Assembly: GCA_964534945.1 (NCBI GenBank)
Contig: CAZHSB010000002.1
Coordinates: 1-64,000, forward strand
Source of the DNA: CAZHFA01 sp964534945
GTDB lineage: Bacteria > Bdellovibrionota_C > UBA2361 > CAKMMH01
DNA length: 64,000 nt
Direction: 5' to 3'
A model generated the notes under the pieces. The model worked only from the letters and a program-made list of their open reading frames with translations, did no database searches and was not told where the DNA came from. Below are positions 63,569 through 64,000 of the stretch, piece by piece (position 1 is the first letter of the stretch; each line of letters starts with the position of its first letter). The position numbers were made by a program, and so were the translations under genes.

Positions 63569-64000
63569 TTGGCATATCCAAACAATAATTACGGACAAAA
63601 CCGTGGGGCAAGGCCCTTTAACAGCAATCAACCAGAAGAAGAACATAGAATCAATTATAAAATAAGATGTCCCGAAGTTAGAGTCATCGGTGATGATGGT
63701 GAGCAATTAGGAATTCTTCCCACAAATGAGGCACGAAAACTTGCAGAAGAAAAAGATTTGGATCTTGTAGAAGTAGCACCAAACGCAAAACCTCCTGTTT
63801 GTAAAATAATGGATTATGGAAAATTTAAATATCGTGAACAAAAAAAAGAAATGGCTGCAAAAAAGAAGCGTGCTGAGTCCGAAACAAAGGAATTAAGAAT
63901 ACGATATAGAACAGATAAAGGAGATCTTCAAACAAAATTAAAACAAGCGCGTGGTTTTTTGGAGGATGGGAATAAAGTTAAGTTTAGTATGCGTTTTAGA
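63569..64000 (+). CDS. infC: translation initiation factor IF-3, 5' part
   Basis: Partial; runs off the right edge, 144 residues visible. After a Asn/Gly/Arg-rich N-terminal extension, the IF-3 N domain is clear: HRINYKIRCPEVRVIGDDGEQLGILPTNEA, VAPNAKPPVCKIMDYGKFKYREQKK. The C domain begins with RIRYRTDKGDLQTKLKQARGFLEDGNKVKFSMRFR. No ATG fits. TTG at 63569-63571 lies seven bases after AGGAG and is chosen; an in-frame ATT two codons upstream is too close to the ribosome-binding site. IF-3 controls start-codon fidelity and represses its own rare start codon. Confidence 0.93.
   Translation, partial: MAYPNNNYGQNRGARPFNSNQPEEEHRINYKIRCPEVRVIGDDGEQLGILPTNEARKLAEEKDLDLVEVAPNAKPPVCKIMDYGKFKYREQKKEMAAKKKRAESETKELRIRYRTDKGDLQTKLKQARGFLEDGNKVKFSMRFR

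Overview
This is an AT-rich bacterial chromosomal window, by eye around 30% G+C, using the standard bacterial code (TGA works as a stop). It looks like a Gram-negative cell with a diderm envelope: a PpiD-like periplasmic chaperone, a SPOR protein, a periplasmic AmiC-type amidase, a PBP1B-like synthase, a MurJ flippase, a lipoprotein and the PilT/PilU retraction motors. The two-subunit ferredoxin:NADP oxidoreductase NfnAB and a ferredoxin-like DUF362 protein point to anaerobic, ferredoxin-based metabolism. Two sigma-54 activators imply RpoN. I cannot assign a phylum from the sequence. Three runs of exactly 100 N are scaffold gaps, so this is a draft assembly.

Layout. 1-3.85 kb (minus): KtrB/KtrA potassium uptake, a HAMP membrane protein, a methyltransferase and the start of a ChbG/YdjC deacetylase. 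3.96-8.6 kb: prfA, a serine-hydrolase pseudoenzyme, then groES-groEL. 8.8-11.8 kb (minus): an arginine/glycine-rich protein with nfnA-nfnB. 12-16.7 kb: two orphan proteins (one of foreign composition), fabF and a GH13 glycosidase. 16.8-25.3 kb (minus): yebC-ruvA-mutS-amiC-CCA-transferase-like-ArgRS-like-SPOR. 25.3-36.1 kb: PBP1B, a secreted orphan, PpiD-like protein, a metallo-hydrolase, mfd and a degenerate UvrA-like gene overlapping mfd. 36.1-40.8 kb: murL-murD (L-Glu route to D-Glu peptidoglycan), then pilT-pilU. 41-44.2 kb: tRNA-Trp, ASCH protein, RNase P RNA, a C4 zinc-ribbon protein, a CAT-anticodon tRNA, a Ser/Gly repeat protein and tRNA-Lys. 44.2-51.8 kb: orphans, lysC, DUF362 and a PD-(D/E)XK-like protein. 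52.1-56.4 kb: a FleQ-like activator, a TPR protein, a histidine kinase and an NtrC-type regulator. 56.4-57.3 kb: GC-rich palindromic repeats. 57.3-64 kb: murJ, small genes, a Nudix hydrolase, a lipoprotein, the PiT/DUF47 phosphate pair and infC (partial).

How the genes fit together: peptidoglycan synthesis and remodelling recur (MurL/MurD, MurJ, PBP1B, AmiC, SPOR). DNA repair is represented by MutS, RuvA, Mfd and the dead UvrA-like protein. A sigma-54 theme is formed by the FleQ-like and NtrC-like regulators plus a FlgZ/CdsZ-type zinc-ribbon protein. The most unusual feature is a set of open, non-frameshifted genes derived from enzymes but lacking their catalytic motifs: a UvrA, an ArgRS and a class C beta-lactamase-like protein. 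The murL-murD pair, the Ser/Gly repeat protein, the RG-rich protein upstream of nfnAB and the inverted GC-rich repeat elements also deserve attention.
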